A stretch of 64,000 bases of DNA from Arthrobacter sp. NtRootA1. GTDB taxonomy: Bacteria; Actinomycetota; Actinomycetes; Actinomycetales; Micrococcaceae. Location of the stretch: the NCBI RefSeq assembly GCF_019976975.1, contig NZ_AP024630.1, positions 248,001 through 312,000 on the forward strand. Reading direction: 5' to 3'. Within the stretch, counting starts at the first letter, position 1; each line of letters opens with the position of its first letter. Shown piece after piece: positions 8,065-16,126 of the stretch. The translations under genes and the position numbers were made by a program. The notes under the pieces were generated by a model. It saw only the letters and a list, made by a program, of their open reading frames with translations, had not been told where the DNA came from and ran no database searches.

Positions 8065-8746
8065 GGAGCAGCTTGTCGATGACGCGCTGGCCAGCGGTGC
8101 GTTCCCGGGTGGCCAGGGAGCCCATGAGGTCCACAGCGATGGCGGCCACGGGTACGCGTCCTTCAGTGAACGGTTCCTCCAACCCGACTTCGTGGATTAT
8201 GGCGTTGCCGTCTGCGTCTTCAACCAGTCCGAAGGCATTGGCGAGGGACCGGGCATCCCCACTCATGACATAGCCTTCCGCGAGCCCGCTACCTCCTGAC
8301 AGGCCGAAGGTTTCCGCGGTGGATCTGTCCCGCATGGCAGAGGCGCCGCTGGCAATAAGGTGATCGTTCAGCCGGTCCACGGCCTCCCGCGTGGCGCGGT
8401 ACCGGATGGTGTGGTCTTTGTGCCGCGCGAGGGAACAGACGGCGTTTGCGTCCAGTGTACGGAGACGGCTTTTGAGGCGGGACTTCTCGGACGCGGATAC
8501 CCAGTTGGGGTCTTGGCCGGAGAGCAGTGCTAACGCCGCCCATGCTGTTTTCGCTGTCCAGGGCCTACCCCTGCGGGTACCCGTGATAGCCAGACGTTCG
8601 ACCGATGAGGGCTCGATCAGGATGGTCTTGCCTGCCGTTCCCGCAGGCATCAGCTGGCCCGAATCAATCAGTCGGTGGATGGACATCTTGCTTCGACCCA
8701 GGCGTTCGGCAGCCTCAGCAACCGTCAGCTCACGCCTCTTCCTCAT
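8057..8746 (-). CDS. Helix-turn-helix protein, antitoxin/autoregulator candidate
   Basis: 229 residues. Residues 1-55 form an excisionase/MerR-like winged HTH (LTVAEAAERLGRSKMSIHRLIDSGQLMPAG...VERLA). The rest (SRLRTLDANAVCSLARHKDHTIRYRATREAVDRLNDHL) is helical and not recognised. It overlaps the nucleotidyltransferase gene by 8 bp and is preceded by a large inverted repeat (8754-8807) enclosing a TTGACA box, as expected of a self-repressing antitoxin. The pairing resembles AbiEi/AbiEii-type modules in layout, but the domain is not clearly AbiEi. Confidence 0.6.
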   Translation of the reverse strand: MRKRRELTVAEAAERLGRSKMSIHRLIDSGQLMPAGTAGKTILIEPSSVERLAITGTRRGRPWTAKTAWAALALLSGQDPNWVSASEKSRLKSRLRTLDANAVCSLARHKDHTIRYRATREAVDRLNDHLIASGASAMRDRSTAETFGLSGGSGLAEGYVMSGDARSLANAFGLVEDADGNAIIHEVGLEEPFTEGRVPVAAIAVDLMGSLATRERTAGQRVIDKLLHG

Positions 8747-8753
8747 GGACTAA

Positions 8754-8807
8754 CCGTTACATGTGTAACTAATAGTGTCAATACGCTAATAGTTACACAT
8801 GTAACGG
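8754..8807. promoter_or_regulatory. Inverted-repeat operator and promoter of the HTH/nucleotidyltransferase pair
   Basis: Two 22-bp arms (8754-8775 and 8786-8807) match as inverted repeats at 21 of 22 positions around a 10-bp spacer. Each arm contains its own palindrome, GTTACA-TG-TGTAAC. On the minus strand, TTGACA (8781-8776) lies in the spacer and the gene-proximal arm occupies the space to the start codon at 8746. A protein bound to the arms would sit on the promoter. Confidence 0.75.
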
Positions 8808-8872
8808 TATCTGCACGTCTCGTCTACAGCTAGCCCCGCGAGAGCGGCTAAGAGCGCTCCCTTCAAATGGTC

Positions 8873-9151
8873 TTACTCGGCGTCGTGGTCCGTTTCGAGG
8901 ATCTTCACCAGGCTGTCCAGGGCTGCTTCTGCGCCTTCGCCTTCGGCGCGCAGCACTACCACGTCGCCGTGGGAGGCGCCCAGGCTCATGAGGGACAGGA
9001 TGCTCGCTGCGTCCATGGCGTCATCGGCCGGCTCGCCTTCACGGGCGATCGTGACCTCGATGTCAAGGTCTCCTGCGGCTTCAGCGAAGATGGCTGCCGG
9101 ACGGGCGTGGAGGCCGACGCGGCTTGCAATGGTGGCGGTACGTTCAGGCAT
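8873..9151 (-). CDS. ptsH: Phosphocarrier protein HPr of the PTS
   Basis: 92 residues. The phosphorylatable His15 is in GLHARPA; the regulatory-serine position of Gram-positive HPr aligns with Ser50 (AASILSLMSLGA). HPr carries phosphate from enzyme I to the sugar-specific EII. It is the last gene of the minus-strand operon fruR-fruK-fruA-ptsI-ptsH, 35 bp after ptsI. This sets a fructose operon that supplies its own general PTS proteins. A broken second copy lies at 7085-7163. Confidence 0.92.
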   Translation of the reverse strand: MPERTATIASRVGLHARPAAIFAEAAGDLDIEVTIAREGEPADDAMDAASILSLMSLGASHGDVVVLRAEGEGAEAALDSLVKILETDHDAE

Positions 9152-9186
9152 TGGTGCTCCTTTGATGTGGGTGGTTGTGGGGAAGT

Positions 9187-10899
9187 CTAGAGGCCGAGCT
9201 CGTTCAGGATGGGTAGCTGGGCCCGGACCGCGCTGCGTGCCGCGGCTGCGTTGGGGGCCGCCAGGGCGGTCGCTGCGAGTTGTTGCGCCTGGGCAACAGT
9301 CACCGTGGCAAGTACGGTGGCGACGGCGGCAAGCGCCCGGGCGCTCATTGACAGCGTCGCCACGCCAAGTCCAACGAGTACGACGGCGAGGGCCGGGTCC
9401 GCTGCTGCCTCACCGCAGACGCCAACCGGCTTTGCGGTGCCGGTTTCGCCGCTGACCTGGGCGGCGCCGTCGGCCGTTAGCTTGACCAGCTGCAGAACTG
9501 CCGGCTGCCACGGATCGTTCAGGGTGGCGAGGGGCCCAAGCTGGCGGTCTGCTGCCATGGCGTACTGGGTGAGGTCATTGGTGCCCAGGGAGGCGAAACT
9601 GACTTCGCGCAAAACTGTGGCGGCGGTGAGCGCTGCCGACGGGACTTCCACCATGACGCCCGGGGTTTTGAGCCCGGCGGCGGCGCAAAGTGTGGCAAAC
9701 CGCGCGGCCTCGTCCGCCGTCGAGATCATGGGTGCCATGACCCAGACCTCGGCGTTGTTGGCTGCTTCGGCGGCGGCAATGGCCTCGAGCTGCCGTTCGA
9801 GGACACCGGGGGACGTGAGGTCCGTGCGGTATCCGCGGACACCGAGAGCGGGGTTCGGTTCGTCGGCATTGGTGAGGAACGGCAGGGGCTTGTCCGCGCC
9901 CGCGTCCAGGGTCCTGACCACAACTTTCTTACCCGGGAAGGCTGCAAAGACCGCCCCGTAGGCCGCGATCTGTTCCTCCACCGAGGGTTCGTCGTCCCGA
10001 TCCAGGAAGCAGAATTCCGTGCGCAGAAGTCCAACGCCCTCGGCGCCGGCGTCTGCCGCTTTGACCGCATCCGCGCCAGTGCCAACGTTTGCCAACAACG
10101 GCACCCGGAAACCGTCTGCCATGGTGTTGTTCCCGCTGAAGGCCGTCAGCGTGGAAGCCTGTGTGGCCCACGCTTTGGCAGCCAACCGCAGGTCTTCACC
10201 GGGCTCAACGGTGATGGTGCCTGCGGCGCCATCCACGTAAACCTCAGTGCCGTCCGCAATCTCGTCTACGCCTGGAGCAGCGACTACGGCGGGCAAGCCA
10301 AGAGCGCGGGCAAGGATGGCTGTGTGCGACTGAGGTCCGCCGCTGGAGGTAATCAGCGCGACTACCTTGGAAGGGTCCAGCGTTGCAGTATCAGCAGGCG
10401 CCAGGTCCTCAGCCGCCAGAATGAAGGGGACATCAGAGGCGGGAATCCCAGGTGCTGGCAGGCCCCGAAGCTCAGACACGATGCGTGCCCGGACATCGAG
10501 GACGTCCGCCACGCGCTCGGCCATGTACCCGCCCAGGCCCTTGAGGGTCTCAGCTACCGTTCCGCCAGCCTCCCAGATTGCACGTTCAGCAGTCCGTGCA
10601 CCGCCTGGAGCCTCGGGAGACAACAGCTTGATGGCCGATTTCACCAGCATGGGGTCGGCGGCCATCAAAGCCGTTGCTTCCAGGACTTCCTTGCCTTCTC
10701 CGTTGGCCGTAGCCGCACGGGCCCTCAGTTCCGCCTGGACCGCTTTGGCAGCGTCCTTGATGCGCTGCCCCTGCGATTCAACCGTGACGTCGGCAGGAAT
10801 GTTGACGTTCGCGTGCGGTTCCTGGACCGGTTTCGGCATCTGCTTTACCGGTGCCAGGACGCGCCCGGGAGCTACGCCTACGCCTGAGAAGGTCTGCAT
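9187..10899 (-). CDS. ptsI: PTS enzyme I, phosphoenolpyruvate-protein phosphotransferase
   Basis: 570 residues, full length. It has the swivelling phosphohistidine domain with SSGGPQSHTAILAR (His192), then the PEP-binding barrel with EGVGLLRTEFCFLDRDDEPS, RTLDAGADKPLPF, LGVRGYR and the C-terminal SLGTNDLTQYAMAADR and VGVCGEAA (active-site Cys). It transfers phosphate from PEP to HPr in the cytoplasm. The gene lies between fruA and ptsH. The 75-bp gap to fruA includes an 18-bp tandem duplication at the fruA stop. Confidence 0.93.
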   Translation of the reverse strand: MQTFSGVGVAPGRVLAPVKQMPKPVQEPHANVNIPADVTVESQGQRIKDAAKAVQAELRARAATANGEGKEVLEATALMAADPMLVKSAIKLLSPEAPGGARTAERAIWEAGGTVAETLKGLGGYMAERVADVLDVRARIVSELRGLPAPGIPASDVPFILAAEDLAPADTATLDPSKVVALITSSGGPQSHTAILARALGLPAVVAAPGVDEIADGTEVYVDGAAGTITVEPGEDLRLAAKAWATQASTLTAFSGNNTMADGFRVPLLANVGTGADAVKAADAGAEGVGLLRTEFCFLDRDDEPSVEEQIAAYGAVFAAFPGKKVVVRTLDAGADKPLPFLTNADEPNPALGVRGYRTDLTSPGVLERQLEAIAAAEAANNAEVWVMAPMISTADEAARFATLCAAAGLKTPGVMVEVPSAALTAATVLREVSFASLGTNDLTQYAMAADRQLGPLATLNDPWQPAVLQLVKLTADGAAQVSGETGTAKPVGVCGEAAADPALAVVLVGLGVATLSMSARALAAVATVLATVTVAQAQQLAATALAAPNAAAARSAVRAQLPILNELGL

Positions 10900-10955
10900 G
10901 TATCTGGTCCTCTGATTGCTTGGGTGCTGTTGGGCTGACGGGGTATCTGCCGGCG

Positions 10956-10991
10956 CTTACACGCCTGCTGGGACTTACACGCCTGCTGGGA
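10956..10991. repeat. 18-bp tandem duplication at the fruA stop codon
   Basis: Two identical 18-bp units (10956-10973 and 10974-10991) lie end to end across the 3' end of fruA. The unit is a multiple of three and includes the stop triplet, so both copies carry an in-frame stop and the last residues (PAGV) are repeated beyond the first stop. Confidence 0.8.
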
Positions 10992-13029
10992 CGGGAACTG
11001 CCTCGGCCTCAACCGGCTTGCGGACAGCCCAGCGCTTGAGGGCAATCACCAAGAGGGCGGTGATGACCACACCGACAGCGATCGACAGGAAGAACAGCAG
11101 GAAATTGTCGATTGCGAAGAACACGAAGATGCCACCATGCGGAGCCTTGGACGTGACCGCAAATGCCATGGACAGGGCACCGGTTACGGCACCGCCCACC
11201 ATGCTGGCAGGGATGACGCGGAGCGGGTCAGCAGCGGCGAACGGGATGGCGCCCTCGGAGATGAACGATGCACCCAGAAGCCATGCGGCCTTTCCGTTTT
11301 CACGTTCAGCCAAGGAGAACAGCTTCTTGTCCAGCACCGTAGCCAAGGCCATGGCGAGCGGCGGAACCATGCCCGCTGCCATCACTGCGGCCATGATCTG
11401 CCACGGTGCCTGGTTTGCCACGGTGGCGGTACCGAGACCGGCAACAGCGAAGGAGTAGGCAACCTTGTTGACAGGGCCACCGAGGTCGAAGCACATCATC
11501 AGGCCAAGGATGACGCCGAGGACGATTGCGCCAGCGCCGGTCAGGCCCGAAAGGCCGGTGTTGAGTGCCTTGGTCAGTGCCACGATCGGTGCGCCGAGGA
11601 TCAGGAACATCAGGCCGGAGGCCACCAAGGAGGCGAGCAACGGAATAATGACCACAGGCATCAGGCCACGCAGCCAGCGGGGAACATCGAGCTTGCCGAT
11701 CTGGAAGGCGATGTAGCCGGCCAGCAGACCACCAACAATGGCTCCCAGGAAGCCTGCACCCATGAACCCGGATACAGCGCCGGCAACAAAGCCGGGGGCA
11801 ATGCCGGGACGGTCAGCGATGGCGTAGGCGATGTAGCCGGCCAGCGCGGGAACCAGGAATCCGAGGGACAGTGCGCCGATCTTGAACAGCACGGCACCGA
11901 TGTAGGCGCCCAGCGGACCCCAGGCATTGTTCGGGAACTCGGTGGGCAGGTTGAAGATGTTGTTCTCAACCAGCATCTTGTCGGCGAAGCCCGTGATCTC
12001 GTAACCGCCAAGCAGGAAGCCAATGGCAATCAGCAGGCCACCACCGGCTACGAACGGGATCATGTACGAAACACCCGTGAGGAGTGCGCGCTTCAGCTTC
12101 TGGCCGATGTGCTCACCCTTTTCCTCAGCAGCACGCTCGGCCTGCTCTTCGGCACCAAAGTGCGGGACGCGGCGTGCGTGCGGGTCATCCGCAGCGGCCA
12201 ACGCTTCCTGGACCATCTTGGTGGGTTCATCGATGCCTCGCTTGACCGGAGCGTTGATGACCGGCTTTCCGGCGAAGCGCTCCTTGCCACGGACATCTAC
12301 GTCGACAGCGAAAATCACTGCGTCGGCAGCGGCGATGATGGCCGGATCCAGCGGCTTGGCGCCGGAGGAACCCTGGGTCTCAACCTGGAGGTCGACGCCC
12401 ATTTCCTGGGCTGCGGCAACCAGCGAGTCAGCCGCCATGTAGGTGTGGGCGATGCCGGTGGGGCACGCGGTCACAGCGACGATGCGCTTGGGTCCGGCAG
12501 CCGCCGTCGTGGTCGATGCGGCAGTAGCTCCAGCGGCAGCGGGTGCCGCTGCAGGTTCGGAGGCCGCGGCGGCCGGCTTGTCAGCCAAGGCTCCATCCAC
12601 GAGGTCCACGATGTCCTGCTCAGTGGCTGCGGCGCGCAGCGCTGCCGTGAAGTCCTTTTTGATGAGGGAGCGGGCCAGCTTGGAGAGCAGCTTCAGGTGC
12701 TCCTGGTCAGCGCCGTCCGGGGCTGCGATGAAGAAGATGAGGTCAGCCGGGCCGTCCTTGGCGCCGAAGTCCACCTTGTGGGACAAACGGGCCATGGCAA
12801 GGGCGGGCTCGGTGACTGCGGCCGAGCGGCAGTGCGGAATCGCTATGCCGCCGGGGACGCCGGTAGCGGTCTTCTGCTCGCGGGCGAAGGCATCCGTGAA
12901 GAGCCCTTCAACCTCGGAAGCACGGCCAGCAGCGGCGACTTTGCCGGCCAGAACGCGGATGACGTCGGCAGGGGAGTCGCCCAGGTTCTGGTCGAGGGTG
13001 ACCAATTGGGGTGTTATCAGCTGAGTCAC
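10975..13029 (-). CDS. fruA: PTS fructose-specific enzyme IIABC
   Basis: 684 residues from GTG 13029 (AAGGA 6 nt upstream; 2-bp gap to fruK). Domain order: EIIA (1-150, phospho-His66 in IPHC), an Ala-rich linker (150-180), EIIB-Fru (181-285, phospho-Cys189 in TACPTGIAHTYMAA), then membrane EIIC from about 320 (SYMIPFVAGGGLLIAIGFLLGG and several more helices). It imports fructose as fructose 1-phosphate using HPr-phosphate. The C-terminus ends in a Val/Pro-rich tail at an 18-bp tandem duplication. Confidence 0.93.
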   Translation of the reverse strand: MTQLITPQLVTLDQNLGDSPADVIRVLAGKVAAAGRASEVEGLFTDAFAREQKTATGVPGGIAIPHCRSAAVTEPALAMARLSHKVDFGAKDGPADLIFFIAAPDGADQEHLKLLSKLARSLIKKDFTAALRAAATEQDIVDLVDGALADKPAAAASEPAAAPAAAGATAASTTTAAAGPKRIVAVTACPTGIAHTYMAADSLVAAAQEMGVDLQVETQGSSGAKPLDPAIIAAADAVIFAVDVDVRGKERFAGKPVINAPVKRGIDEPTKMVQEALAAADDPHARRVPHFGAEEQAERAAEEKGEHIGQKLKRALLTGVSYMIPFVAGGGLLIAIGFLLGGYEITGFADKMLVENNIFNLPTEFPNNAWGPLGAYIGAVLFKIGALSLGFLVPALAGYIAYAIADRPGIAPGFVAGAVSGFMGAGFLGAIVGGLLAGYIAFQIGKLDVPRWLRGLMPVVIIPLLASLVASGLMFLILGAPIVALTKALNTGLSGLTGAGAIVLGVILGLMMCFDLGGPVNKVAYSFAVAGLGTATVANQAPWQIMAAVMAAGMVPPLAMALATVLDKKLFSLAERENGKAAWLLGASFISEGAIPFAAADPLRVIPASMVGGAVTGALSMAFAVTSKAPHGGIFVFFAIDNFLLFFLSIAVGVVITALLVIALKRWAVRKPVEAEAVPVPAGV

Positions 13030-13031
13030 TG

Positions 13032-14018
13032 TTAGTCCTTCTGGAGGGCCGTGATGGTTACGGCGTTGGGGGTTGTCTGGTGGACTGCAGGGACAGTGGA
13101 GCCCGGCAGCGAAGCAGCAGCGGCACCATGTGCCACGGCCTGACGAAGGCAGTCCTGGGCGGAACCGCCTTGGATAGCAGCCAGCAAGTAGCCGGCCAGT
13201 GCAGAATCCCCGGCACCCACCGTGCTGACGGCCTGGATGGGAGGATGCGTGGCAAGCCACGCCCCATCAGCCGTCACCAGGATTGCGCCCTTGGATCCGA
13301 GTGTTGCCAGAACGGCGCCCACACCGCTTTCGACGACGGCGGCAGCAGCTTGGGCGGCTCTTGCCGGGTCTGCTTCCAGTTCGTCAGCGGTTGAGACGAT
13401 GGTGAAACCGGCAGCGGCAGCGAGCTCTGCGAGCTCTTCCGCGTTGGGCTTGAGGAGATCGGGTTTTCCTGCAGCATCGCCTTTCAAAGCTGCCGCAAGC
13501 GGAGCCCCGGAAGAGTCGATGGCGATGCCGGGGATGGCCGACCCATCAGTGTTCGACCGGAGGCGACGAGCGATTGTGGCGTAGAAATCCGCAGGCACTC
13601 CTGGTGGGAGCGAACCGGCGAGAACCACCCAGCTGGCGCCACGGGAGCGCTCCAGCAACAGCCCGATCAGGGCTTCCTGCTGTTCGTCGCTCAACTCCGG
13701 GCCGGGTTCGTTGATCTTGGTCGTGACGCCATCCGGTTCGGTGAGGGTGACGTTGCTGCGTAGCGCCTGACCGATGGGTAGGGCAGCGAACGGCACACCG
13801 GCGTCGTGCAGTCCGGAAAGTACCGGATCCGAGTCAGCGCCCGGAAGGACGGCTAGTGTTTCCAGGCCCGAGGCCACCAGGGCGCGGGAAACGTTGACGC
13901 CTTTTCCGCCCGACTCCTGGTGGACGGCGACAGCGCGCTGTACCTCGCCGCGGGCGAGAGGTGCCGGAAGTTCGACTGTGCGGTCCAGGCTTGGATTGGC
14001 CGTCAGTGTGACGATCAT
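13032..14018 (-). CDS. fruK: 1-Phosphofructokinase
   Basis: 328 residues, PfkB family. N-terminal MIVTLTANPSLDRTVELP and ESGGKGVNVSRAL, and the C-terminal signature STVGAGDSALAGYL with the catalytic Asp. It phosphorylates fructose 1-phosphate to fructose 1,6-bisphosphate with ATP. The start overlaps the fruR stop by 4 bp (ATGA), and fruA begins 2 bp after its stop, so translation is tightly coupled. Confidence 0.93.
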   Translation of the reverse strand: MIVTLTANPSLDRTVELPAPLARGEVQRAVAVHQESGGKGVNVSRALVASGLETLAVLPGADSDPVLSGLHDAGVPFAALPIGQALRSNVTLTEPDGVTTKINEPGPELSDEQQEALIGLLLERSRGASWVVLAGSLPPGVPADFYATIARRLRSNTDGSAIPGIAIDSSGAPLAAALKGDAAGKPDLLKPNAEELAELAAAAGFTIVSTADELEADPARAAQAAAAVVESGVGAVLATLGSKGAILVTADGAWLATHPPIQAVSTVGAGDSALAGYLLAAIQGGSAQDCLRQAVAHGAAAASLPGSTVPAVHQTTPNAVTITALQKD

Positions 14019-14806
14019 GCGATCACCACGTCAACGCCGGCGTCGGCCAAGGCTGCGCTGAGTTCAGCGGAGGGTTCACTGTCTGTAATCAAAGTGTCAA
14101 CATCCTTCAGGGTGGCGAACTGGACCAATGTCTCGGCGTCCAGCTTGGAAGAATCGGCCAATGCCACAACGCGGCGGGCTGACTTGACGAAAGCGGCTTT
14201 TACCGCGGCTTCTTCAGGATCGGGCGTGCTTAGCCCGAAGGTGGGGTGGATGCCGTTTGCGCCGACGAAGGCGATGTCCGGACGAAGCTTGAAGGCGGCC
14301 TCCACCGTGGACTGTCCCACCGCGGCCTGGGTCAGACCGCGGACGCGGCCGCCCAGGATTTGGAGGGCGATGCCGGCTGTGGAGGAGAGTTTGCCCGCGA
14401 TGGGAATGGCGTGGGTGATGACCACGAGCTCTTCGTTGCCGTTGGCTGCGGGTGTGCGCTGGGCGAGCAGGTCTGCCAGGGTTTCCGTTGTGGAGCCGGC
14501 GTCCAGCAGGATGCTCCCCGTGGTGAGTTCCGGAATCAGGGCGAGTGCGGCAGTTGCGATGCGGTGTTTCTCGGATTGGCGCTGGATGGCGCGCTCAAGG
14601 ATGCTTTCCTCGCGGGTGCTCAAGCGGTCCGAAGGGACGGCCCCACCATGAACGCGGCGCAGGCTCCCCGAAACTTCGAGAGCTGCGAGATCACGGCGGA
14701 TGGTCTCCGTGGTGATGCTGAAACGGTCGGCGAGGTCGGTGACGCTCACCCGTCCGCGCTCGGCGACGAGTGCGGAGATCAGTTGTTGGCGCTCTTCAGC
14801 GAACAC
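14015..14806 (-). CDS. fruR: DeoR-family repressor of the fructose operon
   Basis: 263 residues. The N-terminal DeoR HTH is clear (ERQQLISALVAERGRVSVTDLADRFSITTETIRRDLAALE), followed by the sugar-phosphate-binding DeoRC domain (ILLDAGSTTETLADLL, VVALADSSKLDA). Such repressors typically release DNA when fructose phosphates accumulate. First gene of the operon; a near-perfect 16-bp inverted repeat lies upstream at 14890-14937, overlapping a plausible promoter, so it should control itself and the whole PTS operon. Confidence 0.9.
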   Translation of the reverse strand: MFAEERQQLISALVAERGRVSVTDLADRFSITTETIRRDLAALEVSGSLRRVHGGAVPSDRLSTREESILERAIQRQSEKHRIATAALALIPELTTGSILLDAGSTTETLADLLAQRTPAANGNEELVVITHAIPIAGKLSSTAGIALQILGGRVRGLTQAAVGQSTVEAAFKLRPDIAFVGANGIHPTFGLSTPDPEEAAVKAAFVKSARRVVALADSSKLDAETLVQFATLKDVDTLITDSEPSAELSAALADAGVDVVIA

Positions 14807-14889
14807 TTACCCTCCATTGCGGTAAAGCCATTTGTTAGTGCAGCCGCATCAGTGACTGCTGTCACAACGATGTGGAATTGCTTGACTCT

Positions 14890-14937
14890 ATCTTTGTTTG
14901 TGTTGGTAAGTCAATAGAAATCAACATAAACAAAGAT
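14890..14937. promoter_or_regulatory. FruR operator candidate at the fructose-operon promoter
   Basis: Arms ATCTTTGTTTGTGTTG and CAACATAAACAAAGAT match at 15 of 16 positions around a 16-nt spacer. On the minus strand a TTGACT box (14914-14909) lies in the spacer and a GATAGA-like box 16 nt further, so a bound repressor would cover the promoter. TTTGTTT-type direct/inverted elements are usual for DeoR-family FruR. Confidence 0.65.
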
Positions 14938-14984
14938 TGCATGTGGTGGGATGCTCGGCTCGCGGGTGCCTTCGGGGCGCGCCA

Positions 14985-15022
14985 AAGGGCATGCCGCACT
15001 CCCTGTAGTGCGACATGCCCTT
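14985..15022 (-). terminator. Hairpin, probable terminator of the small minus-strand genes
   Basis: AAGGGCATG/CATGCCCTT and GCACT/AGTGC stack into one stem with a 2x2 internal mismatch and a CCCTGT loop. It lies downstream of the proline-rich gene ending at 15078. The U-tract is weak (CCCTTTGG on the minus strand), so termination is likely but not certain. Confidence 0.5.
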
Positions 15023-15077
15023 GCATCGGATCCTGACTGGGGGATTTGCCGGGATCCGGTCTATGGGGGGAAACCTC

Positions 15078-15251
15078 CTAAAGAGGCGGTTGTCCAGGAC
15101 CCGGCGGCGCCGGGGGTGACGGCACGGTTGGCCCCGGCGTTGGGTCTGGGACCGGGGGAGGCCCTGGTTCCGGAAGGGGAACGGGCTCCGGTGTGGGTCC
15201 CGGTTCCCTGGTGGGATCGGGATGTGAAGGGTCCGGCGGGAAGTCACTCAA
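15078..15251 (-). CDS. Short proline-rich protein, hypothetical
   Basis: 57 residues from TTG 15251, 2 bp after the stop of the preceding small gene, so its translation would depend on coupling. After MSDFPPDPSHPDP it is almost pure Pro/Gly/Thr/Glu/Val (PEPVPLPEPGPPPVPDPTPGP). It resembles the product at 4708-4974. The start codon is weak and the composition could arise by chance in GC-rich DNA; an alternative is that it was once the tail of the preceding gene, separated by a frameshift. Confidence 0.4.
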   Translation of the reverse strand: MSDFPPDPSHPDPTREPGPTPEPVPLPEPGPPPVPDPTPGPTVPSPPAPPGPGQPPL

Positions 15252-15253
15252 GG

Positions 15254-15454
15254 TCAAACGCCCCGTAGGTGGGTGGCACGCCGATGAAGCTCGCGCGCGA
15301 CACTCGGGGAGTACCTGTTGATATCCCACCCGGAGGCGGGGTAATCGATCGGAAGATTGTCTGGGTCCGGCGGATCCGGAAGCTTGTGCTTTCTAACCGG
15401 CCTGTGATCAGTCCCGGTAACTGGAGACTCGTCCTTCTTTGAATCGGTCTGCAT
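15254..15454 (-). CDS. Small hypothetical protein
   Basis: 66 residues from ATG 15454 behind GGAAGGG at good spacing. Charged start (MQTDSKKDESPVTGTDHRPVRKHKLPDPPDPDNLP), then GWDINRYSPSVARELHRRATHLRGV. No hydrophobic or signal segment. No family recognised. The strong ribosome site supports it. It may be translationally coupled to the proline-rich reading frame just downstream. Confidence 0.5.
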   Translation of the reverse strand: MQTDSKKDESPVTGTDHRPVRKHKLPDPPDPDNLPIDYPASGWDINRYSPSVARELHRRATHLRGV

Positions 15455-15523
15455 GTTTTCCCTTCCTGTTCCTCTACCTCTGTTAAAACTTGCTTCGTTG
15501 CTGATGGCGCGTGATTACCGCAT

Positions 15524-15952
15524 CTAGTCCGGGATTTCCATGCGGAAGCCGCACGGGCAGCGGAGGATGCGGGTATTGATGATGACCTCGTACATGCGTA
15601 GTTGGCCCCCAGGCTTCAGGACAAGCGGGGCCTGGATCCGCCGTAGCTCGCAGCTACTGGTCCTCATGGGTTCCCCGCAGTGCAAGTACTGGCCCCCGAA
15701 CTGCAGTATTCCCTGGGAAACCCCGGGGCGGTTCAGGACGACGGCCACCCTTTGTACCGTGGCGGTCTGGTCGTAGGAGTAGTTGCAGGCGTGGCATTCG
15801 TAGGCCACATCTACCGTGTTCGGGGTGGGAGGGTAATGCGATTGGATCGAATCCACCACCAAATGTTGGTCGGTATTGCAGCGTGTACACCATAGGGGTT
15901 CGTCTGGTTGGTGGGCTTCGTCGGGAACTCTGGACTCGGGCTGGGCCGACAT
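15524..15952 (-). CDS. Double zinc-ribbon protein, paralogue of 17190-17648
   Basis: 142 residues. Paired cysteines form two knuckle sets: LWCTRCNTDQ with YECHACNYSY, then QYLHCGEPM with RILRCPCGFRMEIP. The same order is found in the product of 17190-17648 (WCTVCDTD, YTCSECDTF, FSCTHCGEPM, LHCRCGFQMEVP), so the two are paralogues. Zinc binding is inferred. Function is unknown; a role in nucleic-acid or protein contact is typical of ribbons. It faces away from the GAF-ANTAR gene across 174 bp. Confidence 0.65.
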   Translation of the reverse strand: MSAQPESRVPDEAHQPDEPLWCTRCNTDQHLVVDSIQSHYPPTPNTVDVAYECHACNYSYDQTATVQRVAVVLNRPGVSQGILQFGGQYLHCGEPMRTSSCELRRIQAPLVLKPGGQLRMYEVIINTRILRCPCGFRMEIPD

Positions 15953-16126
15953 GGGATTTACCTCTGCATTGTTAATGCGGGGTGCCCGTCTGCATGAGCT
16001 GTAAAGCCTGTCCGACGATGCGGACTCTAGCTAGATTGTGCACATAGGAGCACCGCAGATGCAAGGTTTTCGGTGCTTGTTCTTCAGGGGGTGACGAGTT
16101 GGCTCCGGACGATCGTAAACTGAATC

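Noticed and set aside
13030..13260. N-terminal extension of fruA to about 13260
   Set aside because: It would overlap fruK almost entirely in another frame; GTG 13029 with AAGGA fits the EIIA start and leaves a 2-bp gap.
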